Positions 26,455-35,264 are shown, numbered from the stretch's first letter. The stretch: DNA of 64,000 bases from Methyloprofundus sp. (GCA_016592635.1 AP023240.1:3885630-3949629); one strand, 5' to 3'. Notes: a model not told the origin generated them from the letters alone. Numbers and translations are program-made.

Positions 26455-27204
26455 TTACTTTTTCCGACAACCACGGATAAGTTCCCCTCGCATTCTATGG
26501 GAATTATGCACCATTAGCAATGATAGATAATTGACTTTTTTGCCTTTTAAACTTAGAACGTCATGGACTATACGCTCTTCACTTGAACCCGCTTTTTCAA
26601 TAAAGCAAGCCTTCGTTACTAAATCTGTACGTTCTAATAAACTAATTATATCATCAAGTAAGGGCTTCACTTTTAATAATATTAAAGTATCAAAATCTAG
26701 CAACATTTTTTCAATCATATCAATACCATAACCAGCAGGAATAATAGCAACCGTATCATCGGTATCAGCCAAGGGTATTTTTGCGCGCGCCGCTGCAGCG
26801 TTAAAAGAACTCACTCCCGCAATTGTTTCAATCTGCACAGCATCATCCAAGCCAGTAACTGTTTTAGCCAGGTGCTGAAAAGTGGAATAAGTAGAAGCAT
26901 CTCCTTCCACCAAAAAAACCACATCATGCCCTGTCAGTAATTTTTCCAATACCGTTGTGGCTGCCTGCAACCAATATTTGGCCAATATCTCACGATCATG
27001 GGTCATAGGAAAAATCAGCGCAGTACTATTTTCCGGCAACTCTAGGCCAGCTGCTAATACAATTTTCAACGCATAACTTTCACCTTGTTTTTTTCTGACT
27101 GGATAAGTCCAATCTGCACCAGAATGTAATAAATCCCAACTTTTACGGGTAATCAAACCAGGATCCCCAGGCCCTAAAGAAACACCATATAAGATGCCTG
27201 TCAT
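26455..27204 (-). CDS. cbiL: Precorrin-2 C20-methyltransferase CbiL/CobI
   Basis: A 249-residue tetrapyrrole methylase. Motifs: GILYGVSLGPGDPGLITRKS (SAM loop start, typical of CbiL), VVFLVEGDASTYSTFQHL and ETIAGVSSFNAAAARAKIPL. It methylates C20 of (cobalt-)precorrin-2. I use the ATG at 27204, which overlaps the cbiET stop by four bases (ATGA); the frame stays open to 27237 but that extension lies inside cbiET and adds an unlikely Cys-rich leader. The protein ends MRGELIRGCRKK. Confidence 0.91.
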   Translation of the reverse strand: MTGILYGVSLGPGDPGLITRKSWDLLHSGADWTYPVRKKQGESYALKIVLAAGLELPENSTALIFPMTHDREILAKYWLQAATTVLEKLLTGHDVVFLVEGDASTYSTFQHLAKTVTGLDDAVQIETIAGVSSFNAAAARAKIPLADTDDTVAIIPAGYGIDMIEKMLLDFDTLILLKVKPLLDDIISLLERTDLVTKACFIEKAGSSEERIVHDVLSLKGKKVNYLSLLMVHNSHRMRGELIRGCRKK

Positions 27205-28484
27205 GCAGACTCTCCTGTTTGTGCACACACAATCCATACAAGATTTTCTGCACTCATTCTATGCATATGTAAAATGGGTTGGCTACGTGAAGCTTGTAAT
27301 TGGGTAATATCCCAAGTGGCTCCACTTTGTTTTAAGGCTTCCACTGCAGTACTCAAGTTTTCTACCGTGACAAAATTCATCACTAAACAGCCATTTGCTT
27401 GCAACTTAGCCAAACACAGCTTAATTAATTCCGCTAATTCACCACCAGAACCACCAACAAATACCGCATTGGGTGCAGGCCAATGCTCCATTCCTAGGGG
27501 TGCTTTATTTTCTATTAAGCTATAATTATGCAAGCCAAAGCTACGCGCATTGTCACTTGCAATTGCAAAATCAACTGCATTTTTTTCTATCGCATAAACA
27601 TGCCCTTGTGTGCATAATTTAGCAGCTTCAATACCAACCGAGCCCGAACCAGCACCAATATCCCAAACGACACTGGCTGCCGTTAACTGCATTCTTGCCA
27701 AAGACACTGCCCGCACTTCACGCTTGGTGATTAAACCTTTTTCTGGCTTACGCTGTTTAAACGCAGCATCAGCATAACCGAATAACAATTCGGGCTTCTT
27801 ACTGCATTGCCGAGTTAGAATCACCACATCATTACCTGTAAAATCTTGTTCAGCAAATTCCGTAATAGCCAAGCCCGTAAAGATTTTCTCATCAACAGAT
27901 AATAAATTTTCCACAACCTGCATCACAAACAAATCCTGCATACCTTCCAGTAACAGCATACGCGCAATCCGTGCCGGATCATTTTCAGGGCTGGTTAAAA
28001 TAGCTAATTTATCGTGCTGGTTAATTGCCTGCAATAAAGCATATAAGCCATGTTCTGCACCTGATCCAGTTTGCCATTCTCCCGCATCTTTGCTGTGTAC
28101 CGAACAAATCTTGGTATCTTGCCAAGCGATACCGAAGCGTGCAAAAGCAAGCTGAATTGTAGACGTATTAGGTATAATTTCTAACTGTTCAGCACCCAAT
28201 TTTTTACTTAAGAAACTGGCAATACCATGACATAGAGGGTCTCCAGTTGCCAATACCACCACCTTTTTTTGCTCATCGAGAGCACTGCCAATCCATTGCG
28301 GCACTTGTGTTAACTTGCCTGTTAAATCTTTCTGCTCTGCCTGCGCAATGTCTGCTGCAAATAAGCTCAATACTCGTGTTGCAGCAATCACCATATCTGC
28401 ATCTTGTATGGCAGCTAAAGCAGTGACCGCTAAACTCTCCAAACCATTATCTAATACTCCAATAACCTGACATCGATTACTCAT
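27201..28484 (-). CDS. cbiET: Cobalt-precorrin-6B/7 methyltransferase and decarboxylase CbiET (CobL)
   Basis: A 427-residue fusion. Residues about 5-215 are CbiE, a tetrapyrrole methylase (CQVIGVLDNGLESLAV, VVVLATGDPLCHGIASFL); residues about 230-427 are CbiT, a Rossmann methylase (VWDIGAGSGSVGIEAAKL, VFVGGSGGELAELI). The enzyme methylates C5 and C15 and decarboxylates the C12 acetate. The fusion corresponds to CobL of the aerobic pathway and is common in proteobacteria. It overlaps cbiD by eight bases upstream and cbiL by four downstream. Confidence 0.93.
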   Translation of the reverse strand: MSNRCQVIGVLDNGLESLAVTALAAIQDADMVIAATRVLSLFAADIAQAEQKDLTGKLTQVPQWIGSALDEQKKVVVLATGDPLCHGIASFLSKKLGAEQLEIIPNTSTIQLAFARFGIAWQDTKICSVHSKDAGEWQTGSGAEHGLYALLQAINQHDKLAILTSPENDPARIARMLLLEGMQDLFVMQVVENLLSVDEKIFTGLAITEFAEQDFTGNDVVILTRQCSKKPELLFGYADAAFKQRKPEKGLITKREVRAVSLARMQLTAASVVWDIGAGSGSVGIEAAKLCTQGHVYAIEKNAVDFAIASDNARSFGLHNYSLIENKAPLGMEHWPAPNAVFVGGSGGELAELIKLCLAKLQANGCLVMNFVTVENLSTAVEALKQSGATWDITQLQASRSQPILHMHRMSAENLVWIVCAQTGESA

Positions 28485-29571
28485 AATCTACTAACTTAAC
28501 CCCTTCAAAATCACACATTAATATTCGATAAGTAAATGTATCAGGATAACGCGCCCTAAGTGTCGCAATAACCCGTGCACATAAAGCCTGATAAAAAACA
28601 GCGCCTAAACCAAGTTCTTCCAAACGTTCACCTGCAAAACGTGCAGTTTCACCTTCTGCAATTTCTGTACACACACTTGCAGCAGCGCCCACTTCTGCCG
28701 CTATATCAGCTAATAATTGCGTATTAACGGGGTTACGTCGTGCATGCGTAATCACCTCACCTTGGGCAATTTTAGTTAGTTTACCCACCATGCCACCAAT
28801 AATAATCTGTTGTATGCCCACTTGTTGCGCTGCATCCAAGGCCGGGCCAAGAAAATCTCCCATTTGCACAAAACATGCCGGATCTAAATTAGTTAACTCA
28901 CGAATGGTAAATTTTTCAGTACGTCCACCCGTGGTTAATACCACCGCAGTTTGGCCTTGATTTGCAGCGACTTCAATACCTTGTACAACGCTCGCTCGAA
29001 ATGCAGCTGTGGAATAAGGGTGCACAATACCCGTGGTACCAAGAATAGAAATACCATCAATAATCCCTAAACGGTCATTTAAGGTTTTTTTAGCCATTGC
29101 CTGACCACCAGGTACAGAAATAGTTACTTCCAAACTATGCGTTACCAGTAATTCACTCGCAACTTCACGAATATTGGCTTCAATATTTTTGCGTGGCACC
29201 GGATTAATCGCAGGCCCGCCTACTTCTAGCCCCAAACCACGCATGGTAATAGTACCTACACCATCCCCACCCTTTAATAGTACCTGATTATTACTATCAT
29301 TCACCAAACGTACATCAGCCGTTAAATGCGCGCCATGCGTACAATCTGGATCATCACCCGCATCTTTAACAGTCACTGCATGTGCATGGTCTGCTACGAC
29401 TAATGACTCACTCACGACAAAAGTAACGCGCTGACCATTTGGCAGTAATGACTCTACCTGTGCGGGAACTTCACCCGAGACCAGACCCAAACATGCAGCC
29501 CTTGCTGCTGCAGCAGCACAAGCACCAGTTGAATAGCCTTTACGCGTACCTTTCGGTTTTTTTGGTGTCAT
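28477..29571 (-). CDS. cbiD: Cobalt-precorrin-5B C1-methyltransferase CbiD
   Basis: A 364-residue protein with the CbiD signature TRKGYSTGACAAAAARAA near the start, then GDDPDCTHGAHLTADV, GVGTITMRGLGLEVGGPAIN, GIVHPYSTAAFRASV and GGMVGKLTKIAQGEV. CbiD methylates C1 of cobalt-precorrin-5B and marks the cobalt-early (anaerobic-type) pathway; aerobic-route genomes use CobF. A 106-base spacer containing a REP palindrome separates it from cbiC upstream. Confidence 0.94.
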   Translation of the reverse strand: MTPKKPKGTRKGYSTGACAAAAARAACLGLVSGEVPAQVESLLPNGQRVTFVVSESLVVADHAHAVTVKDAGDDPDCTHGAHLTADVRLVNDSNNQVLLKGGDGVGTITMRGLGLEVGGPAINPVPRKNIEANIREVASELLVTHSLEVTISVPGGQAMAKKTLNDRLGIIDGISILGTTGIVHPYSTAAFRASVVQGIEVAANQGQTAVVLTTGGRTEKFTIRELTNLDPACFVQMGDFLGPALDAAQQVGIQQIIIGGMVGKLTKIAQGEVITHARRNPVNTQLLADIAAEVGAAASVCTEIAEGETARFAGERLEELGLGAVFYQALCARVIATLRARYPDTFTYRILMCDFEGVKLVDYE

Positions 29572-29600
29572 ACGGGGAAGTGTAAAAAGTTAACGAAACT

Positions 29601-29660
29601 GTAGGAGGGGCTTTTAGGCGCGAACAATATCCACAAATCGCGGCTAAAAGCCCCTCCTAC
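29601..29660. repeat. REP palindrome between cbiC and cbiD
   Basis: Perfect 17-bp inverted repeat: GTAGGAGGGGCTTTTAG at 29601-29617 and its complement at 29644-29660. An inner CGCGA/TCGCG pair (29620-29624, 29638-29642) extends the stem. The right half recurs at 39643-39666. It may act as a partial terminator or mRNA-stabilising hairpin inside the cobalamin operon. Confidence 0.8.
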
Positions 29661-29677
29661 GTAAACCAAATTCAAAG

Positions 29678-30340
29678 CTATTTTTGTGCTTGTTCAGCTA
29701 AAGCCAATAGCGCATGAATAGCCGCAACTACCAATGTAGAACCACCTTTACGCCCATCAGTAATAATCCAAGGAATATCTTGTAATAAAGCAGTGGCTTC
29801 TTTGGACTCAGCCGCCGAGACAAAACCCACCGGCATACCAACAATTAAAGCAGGACGTACACCTTCTTCTTTAATCATACGAATAACTTCTAATAATGCA
29901 GTAGGTGCATTACCAACAGCAACAATACCATTATCCAGAATGTTTAAATGCTGTGCTTTGCGCATGGCTTGCACCGCTCGAGTACTGTTAACCGCCTTCG
30001 CAGCAGCAATCACATCAGGATCAGAAATAAAATGATGTGTCTGTACACCAAAATGACTTAAGCGCGGCTTAGATAAACCAACACAAATCATCTCAACATC
30101 AGCAACAATATTAGCACCTTGACTGATAGCTTGCAGGCCAACACTCACAGCATCAGGGTGAAAGCGAACCAAGCCATTAAATTCAAAATCAGCGGTAGCA
30201 TGGATCATACGCCGCACTATATTCCATTGCGCCTCTGTATAGTCATATTCCCCTACTTCCTGATCGACTATAGCAAAAGAATCATGCTCAATCTTTTGTC
30301 CCGCTTGGGTCATTTGTTCTGTTACGATATTTTGTTGCAT
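29678..30340 (-). CDS. cbiC: Cobalt-precorrin-8 methylmutase CbiC/CobH
   Basis: A 220-residue protein. Conserved parts: RMIHATADFEFNGLVRFHPD (with the catalytic-type His before PD), VADVEMICVGLSKPRL, NGIVAVGNAPTALLEVIRMI, LIVGMPVGFVSAAESKEA and IITDGRKGGSTLVVAAIHAL. It moves the C11 methyl group to C12 to make cobyrinate. The ATG at 30340 follows GGA and is preferred over an in-frame TTG at 30352. It is the first gene of the leftward cobalamin operon. I looked for a cobalamin riboswitch in its 5' region and did not find the conserved boxes. Confidence 0.93.
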   Translation of the reverse strand: MQQNIVTEQMTQAGQKIEHDSFAIVDQEVGEYDYTEAQWNIVRRMIHATADFEFNGLVRFHPDAVSVGLQAISQGANIVADVEMICVGLSKPRLSHFGVQTHHFISDPDVIAAAKAVNSTRAVQAMRKAQHLNILDNGIVAVGNAPTALLEVIRMIKEEGVRPALIVGMPVGFVSAAESKEATALLQDIPWIITDGRKGGSTLVVAAIHALLALAEQAQK

Positions 30341-30570
30341 TATTTTTTCCAAAAATCATCCTGTTGCTTCTATCATAACAAAATAAACTAATATTGTGGT
30401 TTTGATAAAGCCAGTGCCACTAAGGCTCAACACTCACAACTCAACACCTCCCCATTGAAGCATCACTGTGCAACATTAAAATTATTAGCTCCGTTTCCAC
30501 GTATTTCGCAGGCACTATACAGATTTTTTTGAATGGTTTGATATTGATGCTTTTAGCATAAGCTACTATT

Positions 30571-30580
30571 TTGCTATACT
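30571..30580 (+). promoter_or_regulatory. Extended -10 promoter element for gmk
   Basis: TGCTATACT at 30572-30580 fits the extended -10 pattern TGnTATAAT with one mismatch. It lies 43 bases before the gmk ATG. No good -35 is visible, as is common for extended -10 promoters. Confidence 0.4.
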
Positions 30581-30622
30581 TAAAACCAAGCAAGCCCATT
30601 ACTTAATCAAACAGATATAATC

Positions 30623-31237
30623 ATGACTAAAGGCAAACTCTATATTATTTCAGCACCTTCTGGCGCAGGTAAAACCAGTTTAATTAAGAAACTAGTGCCT
30701 ACTGTAGATAAGTTAGTGGTTTCCATATCCCATACCACCCGCCCACAACGCTCTGCTGAAATAGAGGGTGTTGATTACTTTTTTACCGCTACTGCCGATT
30801 TCAAAAAAATGCAGGGACAAGGAGAGTTTTTGGAATACGCCCAAGTTTTTGATAATTTTTATGGCACAGCCCAAAGTTCTGTAGAGAAAAACCTTAATAA
30901 AGGCCTAGATGTCATTTTGGAAATAGACTGGCAAGGAGCAGAACAAATTCGTCATTTATTACCCAATGCTATCTCCATATTTATTCTGCCACCTTCCACT
31001 ACTGTTCTACGTGAACGTTTACAGGGGCGAGCTCAAGATGATGCCAGCATAATTAATCGGCGCATGCAGGATGCCGTTACTGAAATGAGTCATTATGCCG
31101 AATATGACTACCTAGTGGTGAATGATGATTTTAATACTGCATTAATGGAACTGAAAGCTATTATTCTTAGTCAGCGCTTAGGTATTCAACAGCAGCAGCA
31201 ACAACTTAGTTCTTTGTTGGTTGGTTTGTTGGCATAA
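30623..31237 (+). CDS. gmk: Guanylate kinase
   Basis: A 204-residue P-loop kinase: Walker A SAPSGAGKTSLIKKL, GMP-binding region SISHTTRPQRSAEIEGVDYF, FLEYAQVFDNFYGTA and VILEIDWQGAEQI, then the lid region LRERLQGRAQDD. It phosphorylates GMP to GDP, feeding GTP and cyclic-di-GMP pools. Length is normal. A short Gln-rich run (QQQQQQL) near the C-terminus is unusual but outside the catalytic core. It is the only rightward gene in the second half of the window. Confidence 0.96.
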   Translation: MTKGKLYIISAPSGAGKTSLIKKLVPTVDKLVVSISHTTRPQRSAEIEGVDYFFTATADFKKMQGQGEFLEYAQVFDNFYGTAQSSVEKNLNKGLDVILEIDWQGAEQIRHLLPNAISIFILPPSTTVLRERLQGRAQDDASIINRRMQDAVTEMSHYAEYDYLVVNDDFNTALMELKAIILSQRLGIQQQQQQLSSLLVGLLA

Positions 31238-31274
31238 TCGCCTAATAGGAAAAATCGTGCTTTATTAGCATTTA

Positions 31275-32528
31275 CTATAACACCTGTTGTTGTCGCTTCC
31301 CCAGTTCACTCACTTCAAATAAAGCTTGTTCAGGTCGAGCTAATGCTAATTGAATAGCGGCAGCATAGCGTAATCTTTGCGTACCATTTTTCAATACCCA
31401 TGTGCTCTGCTCAATCGTTGCTGGTTTACCAAACAAATAACGCACATCAGCTTTAAAATTCTGCTGATTACTCTGCCACCACTGCTGCATTATCATAGGG
31501 TCTGGACACGGTAAATCTTCATCAGCATCCATCTCAACTGACTCGTCTACAGGATTTTCAGTCGGGCCAGCCTCAATACCTTCTGGCAACTCCCCCTCCA
31601 TATCTTGATAAGCAATATCCACACCACAAAGATGACTAAATGCTTCCCCTGCCACTTTCGCAAGTTCAGCATCCTGCATCTGTTGAATTAGCCAAGGAAT
31701 ATAAACAGGGTCTCCCGAAATACCCGCACCTATAATGGCCATACGCAAGGTATCTTTATTATCAGCCAATACTTTCAAAACCTTTTTAGCAGACTGCATA
31801 TCAAAAACAGGCAAAGCCACTTGCATTGCTGGCAAACAAAAATCAGAATTACTGGTTATTTCTGTGCTTAAAATACTTAACGCACGCCCACGATCACCCA
31901 ACAACACAGCCGACCATGCAGCCCAAAAACGTATACGCTTATTTTCATGCTGGCATTGTTCAAGCAAGGTATCTTTAAGATCTACGCGCCCCAATTCGCC
32001 AACAGCTTGCAACGCTCTAGCTCTTAATGAAATATCTTCATCCACCACAGCTTGCTCAAGAAACTTACCAGGGTCAACTCGATGTATGGCACAAGCCGAA
32101 ATCCCTACCTCTCGCCAAAGAGGCTTTGCTGAAACCAGCAGACCATTAACTTTACCCTGTAAATTATGGTTTTCTACCCAACCAAATGCAGAAATAAGCC
32201 CATTCATTGTCTCAGGCACCTCTTCAACAATCGTATAAACCTGATTAATTCGCTCTACTGATCGCCCTTCCAGCGCTAAAACCGCTGCAGCAAATACCTC
32301 ACCAGACTCTTTTATCTGTAAGTTTTCACTACAAGCTTGCCAAGCATAATCACCAGCAATTCTTAAGCCATCAAGATGCGCATCAATACGATCATCCAAC
32401 TTTGCCAAATCATCTAAATCATAATGTGGTGCACTGACTGCATCTTCTCTTAACAACCACAGGAAAGCAGCCTCTTCAGCATGCTGATCAATAATATGAG
32501 GAATGACTTCTTTAGTAGAATTGGACAT
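31275..32528 (-). CDS. TIGR02270 family HEAT-repeat-like T6SS-associated protein
   Basis: A 417-residue protein that starts with the TIGR02270 pattern IIDQHAEEAAFLWLLREDAV, then LDDRIDAHLDGLRIAGDYAW. The central part holds HEAT-like helical repeats (for example LRARALQAVGELGRVDLKDT, ENKRIRFWAAWSAVLLGDRG). An acidic segment (VDESVEMDADEDLP) precedes the C-terminal part with RLRYAAAIQLALARP. The family is found almost only beside T6SS genes and its role is unknown. I start at the ATG at 32528, which has GGAG at a good distance; an ATG four codons earlier lacks one. It ends the T6SS-linked gene run, convergent with gmk. Confidence 0.85.
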   Translation of the reverse strand: MSNSTKEVIPHIIDQHAEEAAFLWLLREDAVSAPHYDLDDLAKLDDRIDAHLDGLRIAGDYAWQACSENLQIKESGEVFAAAVLALEGRSVERINQVYTIVEEVPETMNGLISAFGWVENHNLQGKVNGLLVSAKPLWREVGISACAIHRVDPGKFLEQAVVDEDISLRARALQAVGELGRVDLKDTLLEQCQHENKRIRFWAAWSAVLLGDRGRALSILSTEITSNSDFCLPAMQVALPVFDMQSAKKVLKVLADNKDTLRMAIIGAGISGDPVYIPWLIQQMQDAELAKVAGEAFSHLCGVDIAYQDMEGELPEGIEAGPTENPVDESVEMDADEDLPCPDPMIMQQWWQSNQQNFKADVRYLFGKPATIEQSTWVLKNGTQRLRYAAAIQLALARPEQALFEVSELGKRQQQVL

Positions 32529-32581
32529 GCTTTGCTCCATTAAATTTATCTACAGTGAATACTTCATGCAATTACAAGTAA

Positions 32582-32743
32582 CTACACCAATAAACTAACT
32601 AACAAAAAAATAATAACGATCATTGACCAGATCTTGGCCTGTAATGACCATTGCTTATCGTTTTTATAAAAATCACGGATGATAAACCCTCCATAAAGGA
32701 AGGCAATGATAAAAAATAAAGTAGGTGTAGATAGTGCACTCAT
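32582..32743 (-). CDS. 53-residue protein with two membrane helices
   Basis: ATG at 32743 preceded by GGGGAG at a good distance; stop TAG at 32584-32582. Residues about 8-23 (TLFFIIAFLYGGFIIR) and about 39-53 (WSMIVIIFLLVSLLV) are hydrophobic helices joined by a short polar loop (DFYKNDKQWSLQAK). No family is recognised. It lies between the lipase gene and the TIGR02270 gene on the same strand. A small inner-membrane protein beside a candidate lipase effector could serve as its immunity protein; this is inference from position. Confidence 0.55.
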   Translation of the reverse strand: MSALSTPTLFFIIAFLYGGFIIRDFYKNDKQWSLQAKIWSMIVIIFLLVSLLV

Positions 32744-32747
32744 TTAT

Positions 32748-32888
32748 TTATAACTCCCCAACAGCCCTAGAAAATCTTTCCTGCACTGCCATTTTAATGC
32801 GCAATTTCTCCATGCTATGAAAGTATCCTGCTGCGCCAGCAGCATATGCAGCTAATTCCGAATAATAACGAGGGTACCGCGCAAGCAT
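32748..32888 (-). CDS. 46-codon ORF in frame with the lipase stop, possible severed C-terminus
   Basis: An ORF from ATG 32888 to TAA 32750-32748, reading MLARYPRYYSELAAYAAGAA, then GYFHSMEKLRIKMAVQERFS. It is in the same frame as the lipase gene upstream and is separated from its TAA (32909-32907) by only six sense codons. Reading through that single stop would give one longer lipase. It is either a severed tail of the lipase or a short independent gene. Composition looks protein-like. Confidence 0.35.
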   Translation of the reverse strand: MLARYPRYYSELAAYAAGAAGYFHSMEKLRIKMAVQERFSRAVGEL

Positions 32889-32906
32889 ATCCCAGCCTCT
32901 TGATGG

Positions 32907-33749
32907 TTATGAAACTGCACTGGCAACAGGGTCAATGACTGACTCCATAAAGGCCTCACAAGCAGCACCGGCAGCATCTCTTAACATAGCCTCTGGCGAA
33001 TACCCTCCACTCCCTCTCGGGCATAAATCAGGGCGTGTATATTGAGTCATTTCAGGACGTGCAGGCAAGGCTGCAGGGTAAGGAGCAGTGTCCACAGTAA
33101 TGACCTGTCCATGCCCCAAATTACCCACCAAGTTCGTGGACATACTTAAAGGATCTAAAAGAACATTAATACTACTAATATACATACTGGTAACAGGCCT
33201 AATCCCCTGTAAATCACCCATAAAAGGAGAGTTAAAAGCAATCGCCCTAATATTATGCTCAAGCGATACAACTTTTGCTAATGCCCCACCTAAAGAATGC
33301 CCTACAAGCAAAGCTGGCCGTGGGCTAATATTTAAAAAATAGCGCATGGCTCGCTGCACTTGTTCCCGTGGTATTTGGTTTGCAAATGCACGAACAATCA
33401 GTTGTGTTCTAAAATTGGTGGCAATTTGCCCAACAAAATAGCCGCCTACTTGCATTTCTAGAGCATCAACCCCATAAGCATGCAATAACGCTTGCGGAAG
33501 CTCTTCTGTCAAATTAATCGCAGAAGCAGGAACCATTCTTAAATCAGCTAAAATATCTTCTATATCATCGGTATCGGTACCACGAAAAGAAATAACAGTC
33601 ATATTATTCTTTCTATAGAGTCCAGCAGCAAATCCATTTGGCCAATTCTGCGCATCAACTCTTGTCCAGCCTATTTCAGAAGCAAGGTTATTATTTTCGC
33701 GATTATAAACATCCTCCGCAAGACAAGCACATTCAAAAAATGAAATCAT
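32907..33749 (-). CDS. Class 3 lipase-like alpha/beta hydrolase, candidate T6SS lipase effector
   Basis: A 280-residue protein with the lipase nucleophile elbow ALLVGHSLGGALAKVV (GxSxG), preceded by MTVISFRGTDTDDIEDILAD, the class 3 lipase oxyanion-hole region. Candidate Asp and His follow (VLLDPLS, GHGQVITVD). No signal peptide is seen, as expected for a T6SS-delivered effector. I start at ATG 33749 (MISFFECACLAEDVYN) with GAAGGAAAGG before it; the frame stays open to 33920 but that part overlaps the RAYT gene. A stop codon at the end may be premature (see the ORF at 32748). Its position in a T6SS island supports an effector role but does not prove it. Confidence 0.72.
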   Translation of the reverse strand: MISFFECACLAEDVYNRENNNLASEIGWTRVDAQNWPNGFAAGLYRKNNMTVISFRGTDTDDIEDILADLRMVPASAINLTEELPQALLHAYGVDALEMQVGGYFVGQIATNFRTQLIVRAFANQIPREQVQRAMRYFLNISPRPALLVGHSLGGALAKVVSLEHNIRAIAFNSPFMGDLQGIRPVTSMYISSINVLLDPLSMSTNLVGNLGHGQVITVDTAPYPAALPARPEMTQYTRPDLCPRGSGGYSPEAMLRDAAGAACEAFMESVIDPVASAVS

Positions 33750-33834
33750 AACCTTTCCTTCAAAATTATTAGCCGCTTTAAGAATAAAATCAAACCATTG
33801 TATGCGTCCATGCTGATTGGAGGCTGGACTCAAA

Positions 33835-34524
33835 TCACCCAGCTTTCTTCGGCCTGCCTCTAGGCTTGGCTCCAGCACGCCGGCCTGATAACCGCTCAAT
33901 TTCATCACGAAAATGATCACTACCTAATACCCAGCCTTTATTGGTTGCTTCCCGCAAAGCATCAAGTTCAGTTCCTTTAATGGCTCGCCGAAAAAGCTTG
34001 CGGTAAGCTAATTGCCTTGCCGACTCATCAATACCCATTTGACGGTATATATCATGAGCTTGGATCAGTTTGTTACAGTCACCTTTAGCATTAGCACCAT
34101 AACTCGACCATGGATATGCAAGCGGTTTCTCTACCATTCCTGCACGTACTGAATTCAGTTCAATATAACGCATACAGGTTAATAAATATTGTTCACTATC
34201 AATGACAGTTGCTTTATAACGACCTTCCCATAAGGTTCCAGTTCGTTTATATGTATAATTAAAATATTGCACATAACGCCGGCCAACTGACTGTAATGTC
34301 TTAGCAATACTATCTTTAAATTCTGGGCTGACAAGCAAATGCACATGATTTGTCATTAAAACATAAGCATGTACCGATAGCTTATTTTTCTCCATGGCAG
34401 CCTGCAAACACTCCAAATAAAACTGATAATCATCATCCTCTACAAAAATCAATTCTCGGTTATTGCCTCGTTGAATTATATGCTGTGGCTGTCCTTTGAC
34501 GAAGTACCGGGGAAGTCGTGCCAT
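33835..34524 (-). CDS. REP-associated tyrosine transposase (RAYT, IS200-like Y1 family)
   Basis: A 229-residue Y1 transposase. Seen: ARLPRYFVKGQPQHIIQRGN at the start, the HUH motif in MTNHVHLLVSPE, and the region GRRYVQYFNYTYKRTGTLWE followed by GRYKATVI. The catalytic tyrosine should be the Y of SEQYLLTCMRYIELNSVRA or close by. The end is basic (SGRRAGAKPRGRPKKAG). RAYTs are domesticated single-strand transposases that mobilise REP palindromes. REP-like palindromes are seen at 29601-29660 and 39643-39666. A 28-bp repeat typical of the vicinity of such genes lies 48 bases upstream. Confidence 0.92.
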   Translation of the reverse strand: MARLPRYFVKGQPQHIIQRGNNRELIFVEDDDYQFYLECLQAAMEKNKLSVHAYVLMTNHVHLLVSPEFKDSIAKTLQSVGRRYVQYFNYTYKRTGTLWEGRYKATVIDSEQYLLTCMRYIELNSVRAGMVEKPLAYPWSSYGANAKGDCNKLIQAHDIYRQMGIDESARQLAYRKLFRRAIKGTELDALREATNKGWVLGSDHFRDEIERLSGRRAGAKPRGRPKKAG

Positions 34525-34571
34525 TAACTACTACCTAATGAATTTAAAATTAATAGTATAACAAAAGCTTA

Positions 34572-34599
34572 GATTTAATTCGAGTCTGACCCCATTTAT
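34572..34599. repeat. 28-bp direct repeat, copy 1
   Basis: Begins GATTTAATTCGAGTCTGA and continues to 34599. It differs by one base from the copy at 35367-35394. The two copies enclose the VapBC genes. Confidence 0.85.
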
Positions 34600-34617
34600 A
34601 GTCTTTATGTATGCCAT

Positions 34618-35007
34618 TTATGAATGCAACAGCAATCCAGCAATATGTCTAAAATGTTTATCAAAAGTATATACTGGCACTCCTTGTTGCAGAGCACTAG
34701 CAGCAATCCAAATATCATTTGTTGGAATCGGAGTACCTTGTTTTTTCAGTTGGGTAAGAATAGCACTATAAAATTCAGCGCTTATTTCATCAACTTGATA
34801 AATCGTGACACGGGGTGAATCTAAAAAAATATTGAGTTCATGCCGATTTATTTTTTCTTTATTTCCAGCTTTAAACCCAGATAATAATTCTCCAATAGAA
34901 ATTGCCGAAATTCCAATGTCAGCAATATATTTTAGAGAATTCACTACTTCTTCAGTGCCTCGCATTGCATGAGAGTAAATATTTGTATCAATTAATACTT
35001 TATTCAT
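34618..35007 (-). CDS. PIN-domain toxin of a type II toxin-antitoxin pair (VapC-like)
   Basis: A 129-residue PIN-domain ribonuclease. Acidic residues typical of the active site: D in VLIDTNIYSHAMRG, E in AISIGELLSGFKAG, D in IPTNDIWIAASALQQG and D in VPVYTFDKHFRHIAG. VapC toxins cut tRNA or rRNA. I place the start at 35007, giving an ATGA overlap with the antitoxin stop; an ATG at 35013 is equally open. The pair sits between two near-identical 28-bp repeats next to a RAYT gene, suggesting it arrived as an insert. Confidence 0.88.
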   Translation of the reverse strand: MNKVLIDTNIYSHAMRGTEEVVNSLKYIADIGISAISIGELLSGFKAGNKEKINRHELNIFLDSPRVTIYQVDEISAEFYSAILTQLKKQGTPIPTNDIWIAASALQQGVPVYTFDKHFRHIAGLLLHS

Positions 35008-35264
35008 TTCCAAAGCTCATCATCAATCTGACGTTCAGAATTAATTTTTTCATCAATTGCAGCAAAAGATTTATCACTCCAACTGCCAAAAAGCTGATCT
35101 AAATCATTATAACTTTGAGTAAATTTTTTTTGTTTTGTATGTCCAAGATGCTGCTTTAAAATGTCAATAACGTATTGATTAACACTCCTATCCTCAGCAT
35201 TAGCAACCTTCTTTAGTTGTTCTGATAAGCTATCATCAAGTCCACGAATTGAAAGTGTCCCCAT
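35004..35264 (-). CDS. Ribbon-helix-helix antitoxin (VapB/FitA-like)
   Basis: An 86-residue protein whose N-terminus (MGTLSIRGLDDSLSEQLKKV, then ANAEDRSVNQYVIDILKQHL) is an Arc-type ribbon-helix-helix DNA-binding domain. The C-terminal half (LDQLFGSWSDKSFAAIDEKI, then NSERQIDDELW) would wrap around the toxin. The gene precedes and overlaps the toxin gene, the usual order. It should autoregulate the pair. No operator palindrome stands out upstream. Confidence 0.87.
   Translation of the reverse strand: MGTLSIRGLDDSLSEQLKKVANAEDRSVNQYVIDILKQHLGHTKQKKFTQSYNDLDQLFGSWSDKSFAAIDEKINSERQIDDELWK

Noticed and set aside
30341..30622. Possible cobalamin riboswitch upstream of cbiC (AGTGCC pairs with GGCACT on the minus strand, and a GTGGAAACGGAGCT stretch is present).
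   Set aside because: The strongly conserved boxes (the GCCACTG element and the AGCCAGGAGACCTGCC-type B12 box) are missing; the resemblance is too weak to annotate.
33750..33920. N-terminal extension of the lipase frame.
   Set aside because: It overlaps the RAYT coding region in another frame and has no ribosome binding site; the start at 33749 has one.
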